Source: Diprion similis
Taxonomy: Eukaryota; Arthropoda; Insecta; Hymenoptera; Diprionidae
Direction: 5' to 3'
DNA length: 64,000 bases
Assembly (NCBI RefSeq): GCF_021155765.1
Contig: NC_060106.1
Span: 5,029,501 to 5,093,500, forward strand
The position numbers were made by a program, and so were the translations under genes. Positions 49,965 through 60,887 of this stretch are shown here, piece after piece. Under the pieces are notes generated by a model. The model saw nothing but the letters and a program-made list of their open reading frames with translations. It did no database searches and was not told the DNA's origin. Position 1 is the first letter of the stretch. Every line of letters starts with the position of its first letter.

Positions 49965-50828
49965 TTCTGAAATAACAATCACGCTAATAATAACGTCAGG
50001 GTGACACTCGAGTCAGTCTCGCACTGACCACTAGCCTGCAGCAAGGCTCAGCGCCAATCGACCGACCGTCGCCTTGGAGCGGTTCAAATAAAAGCTCTGT
50101 CAGCCAACATGAATAAATTAAACAACAATCGATATTCGACCGTTATCGCCGTCGATCTGGCTTCAGCTTGCTCCGCAAGAGCCATTACTGGCTCTAGACG
50201 TAAAGTAGCCTCGCGCAAGCGCCTAAATTCAGAAGGTCTGTCACACCTCGCCAAGTTGTGCTTTTGCATGTCAACTTTGCATCAGCTTCGCGGTAGCTCG
50301 ACGCGTATGAAGAAACAAAATTGTACGTTCTAGAGCCAATTTTAGTCGCTGTACGTTGAATGCTGGCGATCATGTCTTCTTGGTACTGTATAAACATGTA
50401 CAATTTGTAAAAATACTAAGAGAACGATAACTATAACGTTTCGGATGATTTAGAAACAAATTGTCAGCATTGGTGGTGGGTCAAACGATGCAGTCAAGAA
50501 ACAACTAGGAAATAATTTATGTATTGAATGGTGTTGCAGTGTGCAGGAGCGATTACTAAGTCGATGGATTTTCCAAGGTTTTGGTAGTTTGAGTATTTCT
50601 TTATTCAAAAATAATATATTATTTACACCTATCAACAGCATCTCTTCGTATTTGCATATCCATACGCAGATGTTAACATCTCTTTGTTATTACATATATA
50701 TATAATATATCTTTGATGTACGTGTAAATTCGTTCATCTTGGCACTTAAATTTTACAGGCACGAGAGGCACAGCACTGTGTCTGAAGTCAAGTAATTCAC
50801 ACTTGAAAATACAATTATCGTTATTTTT
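49965..50828. other. Spacer between RAB28 start and the F-box gene's 3' end
   Basis: Both genes are on the minus strand, so this holds the RAB28 promoter and 5' UTR and the 3' UTR of the F-box gene. Frames on both strands at 50084-50403 are probably chance; no splice sites, repeats or RNA gene were recognised. Confidence 0.45.
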
Positions 50829-53531
50829 TTAATTAAAAATTAAATCTTTGTAGTTATGCAATAAGTAATAGTTCGTAACTCTGGAACACGTAGTCGTCCG
50901 AACTACCGTTGTTCTATCGGCACGTTCGAAGTTGGCTTTAACGATTTCGTAATACCTTCCATCGCTGGAAATAAAGAGAAAATTGATTTAAATATATTGT
51001 TCACATGTTTATATGGTAATAGTACCCTCACAAAGCTCATTGACTGTTTTGGATCCCTTTAATAACAAGTTTATAATTGAGAAGTCTTTCTCCTCACTCT
51101 AGATAAAAACTGTAGTATTGGATTTTCAAAATAGTTTAGTTTATGAATTGATATGGCGTATGTATGTATAATTCTTTCCTTAATCAAGTGTCTTTTTCAT
51201 TTCGAGGAATGCTCAACCCCATTGCAAATATACACGATAAAATTATTCATGCCATATTGGAAACTTTGTTAGGATTTTATTCAAAAGGTTTCTTACTCGT
51301 AAATGAAAATCCCTTGAATGCTCGCGAATAGAATATGTTCGTACCTTAATACCAAACATCTAAGCTTAACACATTTCACTCGCAAAATGTCGATAGCCTT
51401 TTGACTCTTGTCAGAGAATCGAAGATTTTCGGGGTCCCACCGTAATTCGAGTCGTTCAAGGTTGGGACAGTTATTGGCAATGCCGTCCATTAGTTGATCC
51501 ACGTGAATATTAACCCCCAAGCGCTCCTGGGTGCCCATAACGACAATCCTGTAAAATAAATTTTCATTTTTTTCACTAATGTTCGGTTTTACGATTCTAG
51601 TATAATTGATCAAGTATTCACTTCGTGTTTGTCAGAATTGGCAAAATGCTCTGCCACAGTTGGTCCGTGATATGAGGCATTCCCGACAATGCTACACCCC
51701 AAAGCTGGTGACCGTGTCTTGACAAGAATTTGTGCAAACCATCGTCGGTCAGGTTATCCGAACTGTCTAGGTCCAAAGCTATCAAATTTCTCGGATTTCC
51801 AACCTCGGCCCAGGATTTCAGTACGCTGTCATTGAAGCCATTCAATTGCCCAGCGCTGAGAAACCGTAATCCAGGAATCCGCGTCAACATATCGATCAGA
51901 CACTCGGTACTCAAATCTGTTGCTGTTATGTCCAATTCTTGGATGCTGGACTTTTCCCACTCCACCTGCATCACGTACTCACTTTGCAAGTCTGCAACAT
52001 AGGCGTGTTTATTTTCAATTAGATTGTCATCAGAATTGTCGAGAATTTCGGCCAGTAAAAACATCTAATTTTCAGTAATACTTGAATGAATTCTAGTTTT
52101 AGGTGAAACATTAATATACGCAGGTGATATTTTTACAATGATCTTACTGGTTCCTTGCATGAGAAGGCAGGTCAGCCTTCTGCTTCTTTGAAAGAGGGTC
52201 TTCATAGTGGAGCCGGTAACTTTTGAGCAGAAATTCACGGCGAGACACTCGAGTTGAATGCAATTTGAGGAAAATGCATCGATATGAGAATCGTCTACAA
52301 AATTAATGCCGTACAAGTTGATTACTCTCAAATTTGGCGTTGCTGATTTCAGTTTGTGAACGTTTATCACTTCGTATATTTCTTCTTCCTCTTCTTCGAC
52401 CTTTTCGTAAGTTCCTGAAATCACAAGTAAACATCATTTTCTTGTCTGGTAGTTTTATCGTGTATGGAAATACCTGATGGCATACCAACTATAATACAGA
52501 AAAGAAAATACTCAACTATACCTATCAAATGTAGGATTTCCAATCCATTGATGAAGTTATATATCTTTCTCATGAAACCCTCCATGAAGATGACTTCGGA
52601 CAGGCAAATGCACATGTATTTCAACTTTGTCGGGAAAGCTTGCATTTCGGAAAAGTCGTGGAGCTGCATAGCGGTAGAAAAATCGAGCAGCATATGCGTT
52701 AAATTTGGACATTTATTGGCTAACTCATGAAGAACGGTGTGAGTTATCAACTCGATTGGAAGCTCGATATACCTCAGCGACGGGCCGAAACGTGTGCTAA
52801 CAAAAAGCCAAAGAGAATAGTGAGTACCTATGTGTAAATGAACAAAATTTTACAATCTTATTTTAGATTTGCTTATGTATTCGACATTTATACATGGCTT
52901 GTCAAACTACGAGGTCTTTCTTCAAGACATGTTTACTTCTATGCCGCGGGCTAGCGGCTTTTTAATCATTCGTTTCTAAAACTGTGCTCTCGTAGTCTAT
53001 TCTCAACTCTCAATTCAATTCATAGAGTTACTAGCCAGCGACTGCGCGTTGTACTATTATCTTCGGAACAAAATCTGGTCGCGATGTGTAACAAAGAGAA
53101 GAGCTGTTTAATGAACATTCAGAGAATGTGATCTACCGTATCAGAACTGAGGTGGAATAAACTACTGGAGTGACGGTGTGTCGTGAAGTGAGTTTCCAGT
53201 GTGGTCCAGACCATTAATACCTTATCAAGTGCAGAAGACTCTCGAGAGATCCAACGTGAAGTCCGCTGACCTCCGGCCTCAGTGAGACATGCTTCCAGAG
53301 GCGGGTGTCGTAAGCAATTTGACGCCATCTTTTACACACCCTGGCGACCCTGCAGATCTCTCGATGAGACAAGTAGCTGAAAATGTTGAGTATCACCTTG
53401 TCCGGGAGTTTCTCGATCGTCTGAGGAACATCGGTATCAAAATTATACACGTAATGGATCGAGCGAATGAATTGAGTATACAGGTATGTGTAATATTTTC
53501 TTGCATCGTTAACTGCGCTATCATCAGTTGA
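50829..53531 (-). CDS. F-box / leucine-rich-repeat protein (core exons)
   Basis: Six core exons in transcript order: 53221-53531, 52522-52796, 52148-52414, 51622-51991, 51345-51548, 50829-50964, about 520 residues in steady phase. The F-box is TIEKLPDKVILNIFSYLSHR followed by EICRVARVCKRWRQIAYDTRLW. Then come leucine-rich repeats, for example LANKCPNLTHMLLDF, SATPNLRVINLYGINF, FSSNCIQLECLAVNFCSKV, and a C-terminus ending YNYKD-like LHNYKDLIFN. An acidic EEEEEE loop precedes the repeats. F-box proteins recruit substrates to SKP1-CUL1 ubiquitin ligases through the repeats. The family is strongly conserved among insects as I recall it and may correspond to Drosophila FipoQ; this was not checked. 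The first exon lacks an ATG, so translation must begin upstream; its acceptor at 53532 is chosen by phase. Confidence 0.9.
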
Positions 53532-53712
53532 CTACGGACTCGTCAGGAATGGAATAGACCAAGTTTGCAGGTTTTCTAACTTATTGAAAAACAAGACCAG
53601 GGATTTGTCCCTTCGTGTTCTACGTTGGAGAACCACTGCGTATAGTGATTAACGTCAATTAGATTTTATATTTTTAAGAATACATATGCAGTACAACGAA
53701 TCGCGCACTTAC

Positions 53713-53814
53713 GGTGCCGGCAAAACGACTTTTGACGACACCCCCTTCGGAGACGTACATCTGAGATGTTTCGAGGGCGATTTGGCCCCAGACATCAACA
53801 CCGCCAAGATCCAT
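53713..53814 (-). CDS. Candidate upstream exon of the F-box gene
   Basis: Minus-strand ATG at 53812-53814 opens a 34-codon frame (MDLGGVDVWGQIALETSQ at its start) that runs into a strong GTAAGT donor at 53712. It ends in phase 0, which fits the F-box exon beginning at 53531. It could be an alternative first exon. Against it, the opposite strand has an open frame of similar length, so the frame could be chance. Low certainty. Confidence 0.3.
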
Positions 53815-56606
53815 CTTATCTTACGCGCTTTTGTGTCTTTGGGGGATTTCGATATAAATTTTATATCGGGTTGTAAAAGAAACAACGCCGAAACGCTTGC
53901 GCCTTTTCTCGACGTCTTATAGATGTTTAAAACTTTCCCAAATTGTTTTATCTGCTAACGCGCTACTGGGTCTTCTATTGCACAAGCACAGTATACATAA
54001 CACAGGGGTATTCAAAACACGCGACCTCGTCTAAACTTCCACCCTCACTTATGCACCTCTACACGCGAGATAGTCAGTGCAGTATTTGCAGGAATCCAAC
54101 AAGTTCTGTGGATAATAGGATTACGCGTGCGCGAGGGCGCCTAAATATACTCCGAGACTTGGTCGAGTAGACTTAAATTTAAACTATACCGACGGCCACT
54201 AGACTCTCCTAACAACGCCTCGATCCCACCCTAATTAATATATAACTCATGATCAATTCAAAAGTTATGCAATCTGTACACAAATTGGTGTATCGCCTCA
54301 TGATGTTGCAAATTTCTCTAGGCTAATCCTCATCCCCCCTCCCCTCAACTCTCTCGCAGAACTAAGACGCCAAGCAGAAGCCAGAACTGTGCAAAGTACC
54401 GATAAGTTTGAATATATCGTGACTGTAAGAGCATGAAATTGACAGAGAGTAACCGCCTTCGAATATTCGTGGGGAAGCGATAGGGTAGGAAAGCGACACT
54501 TTTTCCATAAGTGGGCACGTTTTTGTCACAGTTGACAAGTGACGAAGAGGGTTTTCCCCATCAAAGATAGTACAGTACGACTTTTTTGAAATTTTAATGA
54601 AATATCTTGTGGATTCAGGATCACAAGACTTTTTTTTTAAATCTAAAGAATCGAACCACTCGTGTTAGTGATGCTATTCAAAAGCTACGGCAATTAGGTC
54701 CGCAACACGGTTATATGTGACACATAGAAGCAATAAAGGTCGAACAGTCGACACGCGTTGCTTGTGAGCACAAAAAATTAAAATAGAATAGATCTAGACC
54801 GGTACTGATATCCCAATGTCATATGGATTATGAATTATGCTTTCTGAATATTATTAGAAATACTGAGCAATCCATTAATCATGTGCTCGTGGAACTGTAG
54901 CCGTTTATTCGGGGTTGTTAGCCATGAATATTTCAGCTGGCATCGCACTTAGATTTTTTGTCTAATTGTATGTCTTTGGAAAAAATATGAGCAGAACCAA
55001 CGTTATGTTCACTTCATCTACGTTGGCAGTTCAACCGTCACCGATTTGTCTTCACCAAGTACTCACGATACCGTAGTGCCTTTATCGCAGAACGAAAGTT
55101 TCTCACTGTTGCACATTGTATTTGACACATTATTTAGATTTCCGAATTTTATGGATTCTTCACGTGTTTGAGTTGCAGTGAAGTCGATATTGATCGATAT
55201 TAATCGACTTTTCATATCCATAACTGTTTAAAAATTGTGTAGTAATCACGTCAATGAGTTCCCTTCTTTCTCGTTTTAAGCATAAATCACGCGTGCGAAA
55301 GAAACGTTGGCAAAAAATATTTCGCACATCACTATAGGAATAAAAAAAATTTTACCGGTAATTTTCCCCTTCGGATACTGCTGTGCAAATCATCCCTGGA
55401 GATAGCATTGGTCGCGCTTTCCACGTTCAAATGGGTCCAGGTGCTCATCGTGTCTTGTCTTAAATCGGGTATCAATAACCTCGGTGATCATTCGCGAACG
55501 TTTAATAACTATATTTTATTATTAAATTTTTATCCCGTAACGTTATTTAAATCGAAATGGCATAGGGGAGGAGAGTCTGCAGGCACCAGGGTACACGATA
55601 GAATTAAAAATAGCCGTACTTCCACGATCCGCAAATGAAATCCACAGCCGTCACATTTATGCAAAAATTAGAAATTCAACTGTTTGCAATACACATTATT
55701 CAGGGGTACTCGCCACCCTTTTATTCCCTCCCTCGTTTAATTGATTGCTATTAGGTATACGTCGAGCCGTTGGCCGGCTTCTTGGAGCAAGCACATTCGA
55801 CTGGGTACTGCTTTAATTAGTTATAAATAAAGGTAGGCAGAGGGCCAGAATGGGCAGTGGCTATCGACATGTCCCGCACTGCATCGGTACATATTTGCGC
55901 GAGAAAAGATGACTAACTAAGTGAAATAACCCGCCGCAATTGCTTCCCAGACGAGCTCCTGCGGTATACATATATCATCACTAACACACCCAGACTCATG
56001 ACTTGTATTTTTTCTCTTTTGGATAAATTTCTTGGCTCGAAATTCACTCTGTTTCCCGGCAATCAACCGGGACGTAGGTGTATACCACGCGTAGGTGTAT
56101 ATCTAGCTCATATTCCGAGATGCTCAAGAGTTGTCATCGGTTTTTAATGACGCTCAAATTGCTTAATTGTCCTATTTTAATCATGCTGTATAATTATAAG
56201 TGCACATGATCATTTGAATCGTTGTATACCTAATTACTGATTTCTTTTCTCCGGTTCTCACCTATAGTTTGAAGTTAAGGATTGCCTTCAAGAGGTCGAA
56301 CGCATCGGTTAGAAAATGATAAATATTTGCTTGTCGAAGGATATGTAGCCTGTGAAAAATAGCTGACAGACAAACGGTTGCTGCGAACAGAGTCCCTATT
56401 ATATGTCAGCACGTGCCAAACTAATAGCAACGCACGCGAGTTTATTGGCCCCATCATATTACAGACATACATATGTTATTTACATCCATAATCACTCATC
56501 GATCCTACAATTAACATGACACTACATCGGTGCTTGCAGGTTTTTAGCGGAGAAGGAGGTCGATATTTTCCAACCCCAACGGGTTTTTGTAAAAATCAAT
56601 TCTCAC
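53815..56606. other. Probable long 5' intron of the F-box gene
   Basis: If the exon at 56607-56720 belongs to the F-box gene, this is intron. I see no convincing exon on either strand, no RNA gene and no clear repeat. Confidence 0.4.
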
Positions 56607-56720
56607 CGTGTTCGGTCGCCTAACTGTGCGCACCACGCCCTCCTCGTCGTGGGTGTTGAGCTGTTGCAGAGCAGCTTCCACGCTGAGCGCGTTCCAATTC
56701 GACATTCTTCGCAGATCCAT
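56607..56720 (-). CDS. Candidate first coding exon, probably of the F-box gene
   Basis: Minus-strand ATG at 56718-56720 begins MDLRRMSNWNALSVEAALQQ and continues to a good donor, ACG|GTGAGA, at 56606. The 38 codons end in phase 0, matching the phase of the F-box core exon at 53531, and this is the only minus-strand gene to which they could lead within the window. Joined directly, the protein would be 558 residues. The local base composition is less AT-rich than the flanks, as for the coding exons around it. I do not recognise the peptide, so membership rests on phase, strand and position. Confidence 0.5.
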
Positions 56721-59144
56721 TGCACGAGAGGTTACGAGAAATTTAATATATGTAATAAAGTAACGATTGCGATTAATTATATCTGTGCTCGAAAAATTTT
56801 GGTTCAAAAAAATAGAATTACGGAATGAAGTTTATCACATTTTTATTATGTCTGTACAGTAAAGGAACGCAAAAGCGGAAAATATTAGGCTGGTTGAATT
56901 TGGATTAAAAACAATAAGCTGGTCAGATAATAAAAGAATTCAGAACAAAAAATGTGTAAGAGTCCGTAAATCGGGAAAATTAGTTACGGGGATGTTTGAC
57001 GTTCCATTGGGAAAGATCTCGTGTAAGATTTACCCATAAATTTAGTTATGTACGAGAGCACTGAATAACACACGCAGGGAGGGGGGGAGGAGGGTGATGT
57101 TAAAATAAATCGTTCGAAAATATAATGTCCACAAAATTATATTTTAAACTTCGCAACCGATGCCGCGGTCGGATCGGACATCTCGGCAATAATTTGCCGC
57201 CAGTGTCTTTAAAAGCATGTTACGCGACGTTCTTTGAGTTTTAACGGCTAAATGGTAAAACTGTTATAATAAAATTGAAACATCGGACACCGAGAAGAAA
57301 AACTGAACTTTCACACTGAAACGAATATACGCTTACTCGGTCATCGTGGCGCAAATGTGAAATGAATCGTAGCCTCTAGGTCCAGGGCAACAAAAAAATT
57401 GTAACTAAAATAAGCTTAAGTTTCGAAGCATCTTAAAATAGACATACTTCTGAGCTGAAAGATGTAATATTCTACCAGCCATATTGTCGGCGCCATCGTT
57501 CAAATTTGAAAAATTTGAGAAATTTCATTACTACCTAGTGTCACATAGATGCGATAATATTTCGGTACTTTAGATATTATTAATTTTTGGCTACCCGCCA
57601 GTTACGTCAGTCATTGAATAATCTAAACGTTTGCAGAATAAGACTAAGAAATAGCTGATTGTAAATCTTCGATTCTTTTTCTCAACCCTTTGATTTTTTT
57701 CTTTGGATGGAAACATCGGTAAAATAATTGATCGCTGGCAAGAAAGCACATGTTTCTAAACCCCTCAACATATCATTCTCTGGTAACGGGGCCAGGCATC
57801 TAATTGGCTGAGGTCCAGATGCAATTTTAATTAATTAGAAGTTGCTTTACGCTGTGCTCAGTCGGTCATGCATCCAGCTGAGACCGCGGCATGTGAAGTG
57901 AGCGTTTGACCAACAGATGGCAGTAAAATGGCTTGTATGCTCTACGCTATAAGCATGCTATAAGGTAGCATGGCATGACCGGGGATATTGAGAATTGAGA
58001 TGTGTATCGTCAAAACATTGTACGCCGACGAAAGTCTTTTTCGTTGAATCAAGAAATCTTGATATTTCAGTACACATATATTTCTGAACCTATCAGACAG
58101 GTTCAAAAAATATAGTCAAAGTTATAGAGAAACTGCGGAAAATAATTTGCACTGTTGATTGAATTTAACCAAATTTTCAACAATGTAAATTATACACAGT
58201 AACTGCAGAAGATGAAACAAGAAACGCATTTTGTGGTCGATGTTTTTATTTATAATAATGGATATACAGCGGCTAGTGCAGTAAAGTTTTTTGTAACTAC
58301 AAACATATATCTTTAATTTGTTATAGTTGGCCATTTTAACCCTAATAGGTCACACCTCAGTAGAATCGCATAACGATCACACGAAGTGAAATTCATTCCA
58401 ATCGTGATATTTTGTTTCGAAAATGAGTTCAAAAATCTAAAAAAAATATATACGTATTGTTTGCAGATCAAAAAAAAGCTCACTCGAATTTCCTAACCAA
58501 AATTGATTTTTCAAATATTGCAAAACATCGCCAAAGTTGAAGAAAGTACCAAAAATGTCGAAAAAGGCTTTCATTTTGCATGAAGAAAGGCGCCAAGACG
58601 TCCATTTCCACAACTAAAGGATTCTACGAAAAGTTTGAAAAATATTTGGGGTGAAATTCAACCTCAGTGACCTATTAGGGTTAAGTTTCAGATTCATTCA
58701 TGCCGATAAAATTCTGATTACATGATTGTCACAGTGTAAAAATATCAGTATTTATTCAACTCCAAGGGTATACAGGCAACGCTATTACTAACAGTAAAAT
58801 TCGGCCTGCGGTATGTATATGGGTGCGATTCCATGGAGGCTGTTGTAGTTGATTTTCGCAAGATCCATAGTCGCCATGAAACGTACAGTTACCACTCGTG
58901 TGAAGCGAAAGATGAAACGAGTTACAGTTGTTCATAGTTGGCGCCCACAATCAGTTTCCCACAAGCGATTTAACCCTGGAGGATAAACAAAAAGGCAACG
59001 CTAATTCAAACCAATCGTCATTCCAAAATCGTGTTTGTTGTTCCGTGAGATTTGAACGGCTCAGACCTCAGCGCCACCATTGATTCGACTGTGGTATTGA
59101 GTAACCATTTCTTCATCCCCCCTCCGACGGCTCGACAAGATAGG
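56721..59144. other. Spacer upstream of the divergent F-box and ZIP13 genes
   Basis: No gene was recognised. It includes a G-rich patch at about 57077-57094 and a TTAA-flanked MITE at 58336-58684. Promoter elements for a minus-strand transcript starting at the exon at 56607-56720 should lie at the left end but were not identified. Confidence 0.45.
58336..58684. repeat. piggyBac-type MITE with TTAA target sites
   Basis: The tetranucleotide TTAA lies on both sides (58336-58339 and 58681-58684). Directly inside, the left end reads CCCTAATAGGTCAC and the right end GTGACCTATTAGGG, a perfect 14-bp inverted repeat, with CTCAG following on each side after a short offset. The 341-bp interior has no coding frame. 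TTAA duplication and ends starting with CCCT are the hallmark of piggyBac transposons, so this is a non-autonomous member. Confidence 0.88.
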
Positions 59145-59153
59145 TATAAATAG
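59145..59153 (+). promoter_or_regulatory. TATA box for a plus-strand transcript
   Basis: TATAAATAG stands in moderately GC-rich sequence, about 30 bp before GTTGGTGCGCAGCG. The next coding exons on this strand are the unassigned exon at 59744 and the ZIP13 exon at 60653, so it is a candidate promoter for either. Not tested by any transcript evidence. Confidence 0.45.
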
Positions 59154-59743
59154 GGACGGCGGCCATGATGGAATTATTCGTTGGTGCGCAGCGTTGAGAC
59201 GAGGTCGCATTGTGTTATCGAAGAATCGACAAATTGGCCGGCACACGGTCATTGCTTAATAGTCTCGCTCGAAGCGGGATGAAAAAATAAATATAAATCA
59301 ATCCACTTCATCAGTCTAACTTCAGTTGTCCGTACTCAGACCTCAGTGTAGGCTAGTCGGACGCTGATAGTTATCACCGCGGTGACATCGGCCAGATTCA
59401 AAAACCACGTCAAGAATAATCAAGCAGGATCAATAAACGAGTAAAGAAATCGAAACGACTGAGTAAATATCAACCGGATTGACTAAGAGGACCCGTGATT
59501 ACAAGTCTGCCGTACTTCAGCCTTGTGAGCTATACATATATACCTGATAAAATACGTGATAACGTTGCCGAATTCAATATATACCTAACAACGAAACCTG
59601 AAAAAGAGGCTCGCAGATAATACCTGTTATTATTTGCCAATGACAGTCTGAGGCGAGAGAAAACACAGCGAGATAAGAATACAAGAAGCTAGATAAAAAT
59701 ATAGCTCATCTCCTCATACGGTTCTATATCCTGGCAGTGATAT

Positions 59744-59880
59744 ATGCAGCTGGTGACGAAGCTGAAGGAGAATGAAATAGCGTCATATATTGACGAACAA
59801 CAAGAAGAGGACTCTCCACTTTTGGGCATATATCAACAAGGATCACGTGCCCACGTAGAACACCTTGACTCCTACTGTAT
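59744..59880 (+). CDS. Candidate small first exon, unassigned
   Basis: An ATG opens 45 codons (MQLVTKLKENEIASYIDEQQ at its start) ending at a donor-like AAAC|GTAAGA near 59881. The composition is hydrophilic with many Glu and Gln, unlike chance AT-rich frames. It cannot be spliced in frame to the ZIP13 exon because a TAA directly precedes that exon's ATG. It may be the first exon of another transcript isoform, an upstream open frame in a ZIP13 leader, or chance. Confidence 0.35.
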
Positions 59881-60652
59881 GAAACGTAAGATATGTGAAT
59901 GTATTATGTTTGCTATACTCTCTGTGTTTTGACAGTAGATTAGACGAAAACAATTGCTGATATCTAAGTCATTGACGGTACTCGAGATTATCTGAAAAAA
60001 TCTTGCCCCAGTTAAAAGAGTGGAAGGAGAAAGATATTAATACATTTTTATCTGAAGAGAACTTCTTTCGCAGTACAAAATCATTCGGTTTATCACTTGT
60101 ACAGTTGTGGCCAATTTCTCGGATCCGTTGCAGGGTGAAACAGGGCAATAGACGAAAGACACATATTGAAATGAACTAATCGGATAATAGATGAAATTTT
60201 TTGTTTCTTTTGATTTAACGTGAATATTCTAGCGACAAGGCTGCTACAAAATATTGAAAGGTTAAGGATTAATCGTCGTACATGAAATTTTATTACCGTA
60301 ATGATCATTTTTCCATCACTTTCTATTACGCTAACGTTTAACTTGTCGTTGGTCCTCTTTCATCCTGTGGAAGCTCGACGAAATCGGACGCCTGCACTTC
60401 TAGTGTTCCCCTCGTCAGAGCTAGTTAAGGGCTATTGAAATAAATTAACTCTACTAAACCTTAACAGTTTATCCGCGATAAGGAAGTAGAAAGTTAACGG
60501 AGCCTTTCGCATATTATCTGCATATCCAGGAATCCGTGACATTCAAGAGGAATAGAGAGAGCTGTTGGAAAACCGGCGAGCATCCGGAGAAGTGATCGAG
60601 CTGATTAGACGAGGAGAATAATAAGCCCACAAGACGCGACGCAGCACCGTAA

Positions 60653-60887
60653 ATGGCAACGCTGGGAGGAAACATGGCAACCATGTGTGCGGAGAATTGT
60701 ACCGATGGAGGGATTCTGTATGAGCTCGTGTCGGAGGAAATCTGGGCACCATGGAATGCAGCCCTAAGCTACTTCGAATACCAGCCATGGTTCTTCTCCC
60801 TTCTTGGAAGCCTCATGGTTGGCCTTTCCGGCGTTCTTCCCCTCCTCGTTATACCGATAGATCACGGTATCGATTTGAAACATGGAG
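60653..60887 (+). CDS. SLC39A13: Zinc transporter ZIP13 (SLC39A13), first coding exon, partial
   Basis: ATG at 60653, preceded in frame by a TAA, opens 78 codons that stop at a GGAG|GTGAGA donor in phase 1. The first membrane segment, WFFSLLGSLMVGLSGVLPLL, then VIPIDHGIDL, matches the start of the ZIP13 family closely; the human protein has SLLGSLMVGLSGVFPLLVIP at the same place. ZIP13 sits in the Golgi/ER or vesicle membrane; the Drosophila member has been reported to move iron into the secretory pathway. The remaining exons, with the HELPHE-type metal site, must lie right of the window, which makes the first intron longer than 3.1 kb. The N-terminus before the membrane segment is specific to this species group as far as I can tell. 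Confidence 0.88.

Noticed and set aside
50084-50403. Overlapping frames on both strands upstream of RAB28
   Set aside because: Similar lengths on both strands in a locally less AT-rich patch point to chance open frames; no family match or splice sites.
53686-53922. Plus-strand 78-codon frame beginning MQYNESRTYGAGKTTF
   Set aside because: GAGKTT looks like part of a P-loop, but there is no further NTPase motif, no splice sites and no homology I recognise; a minus-strand exon candidate overlaps it.
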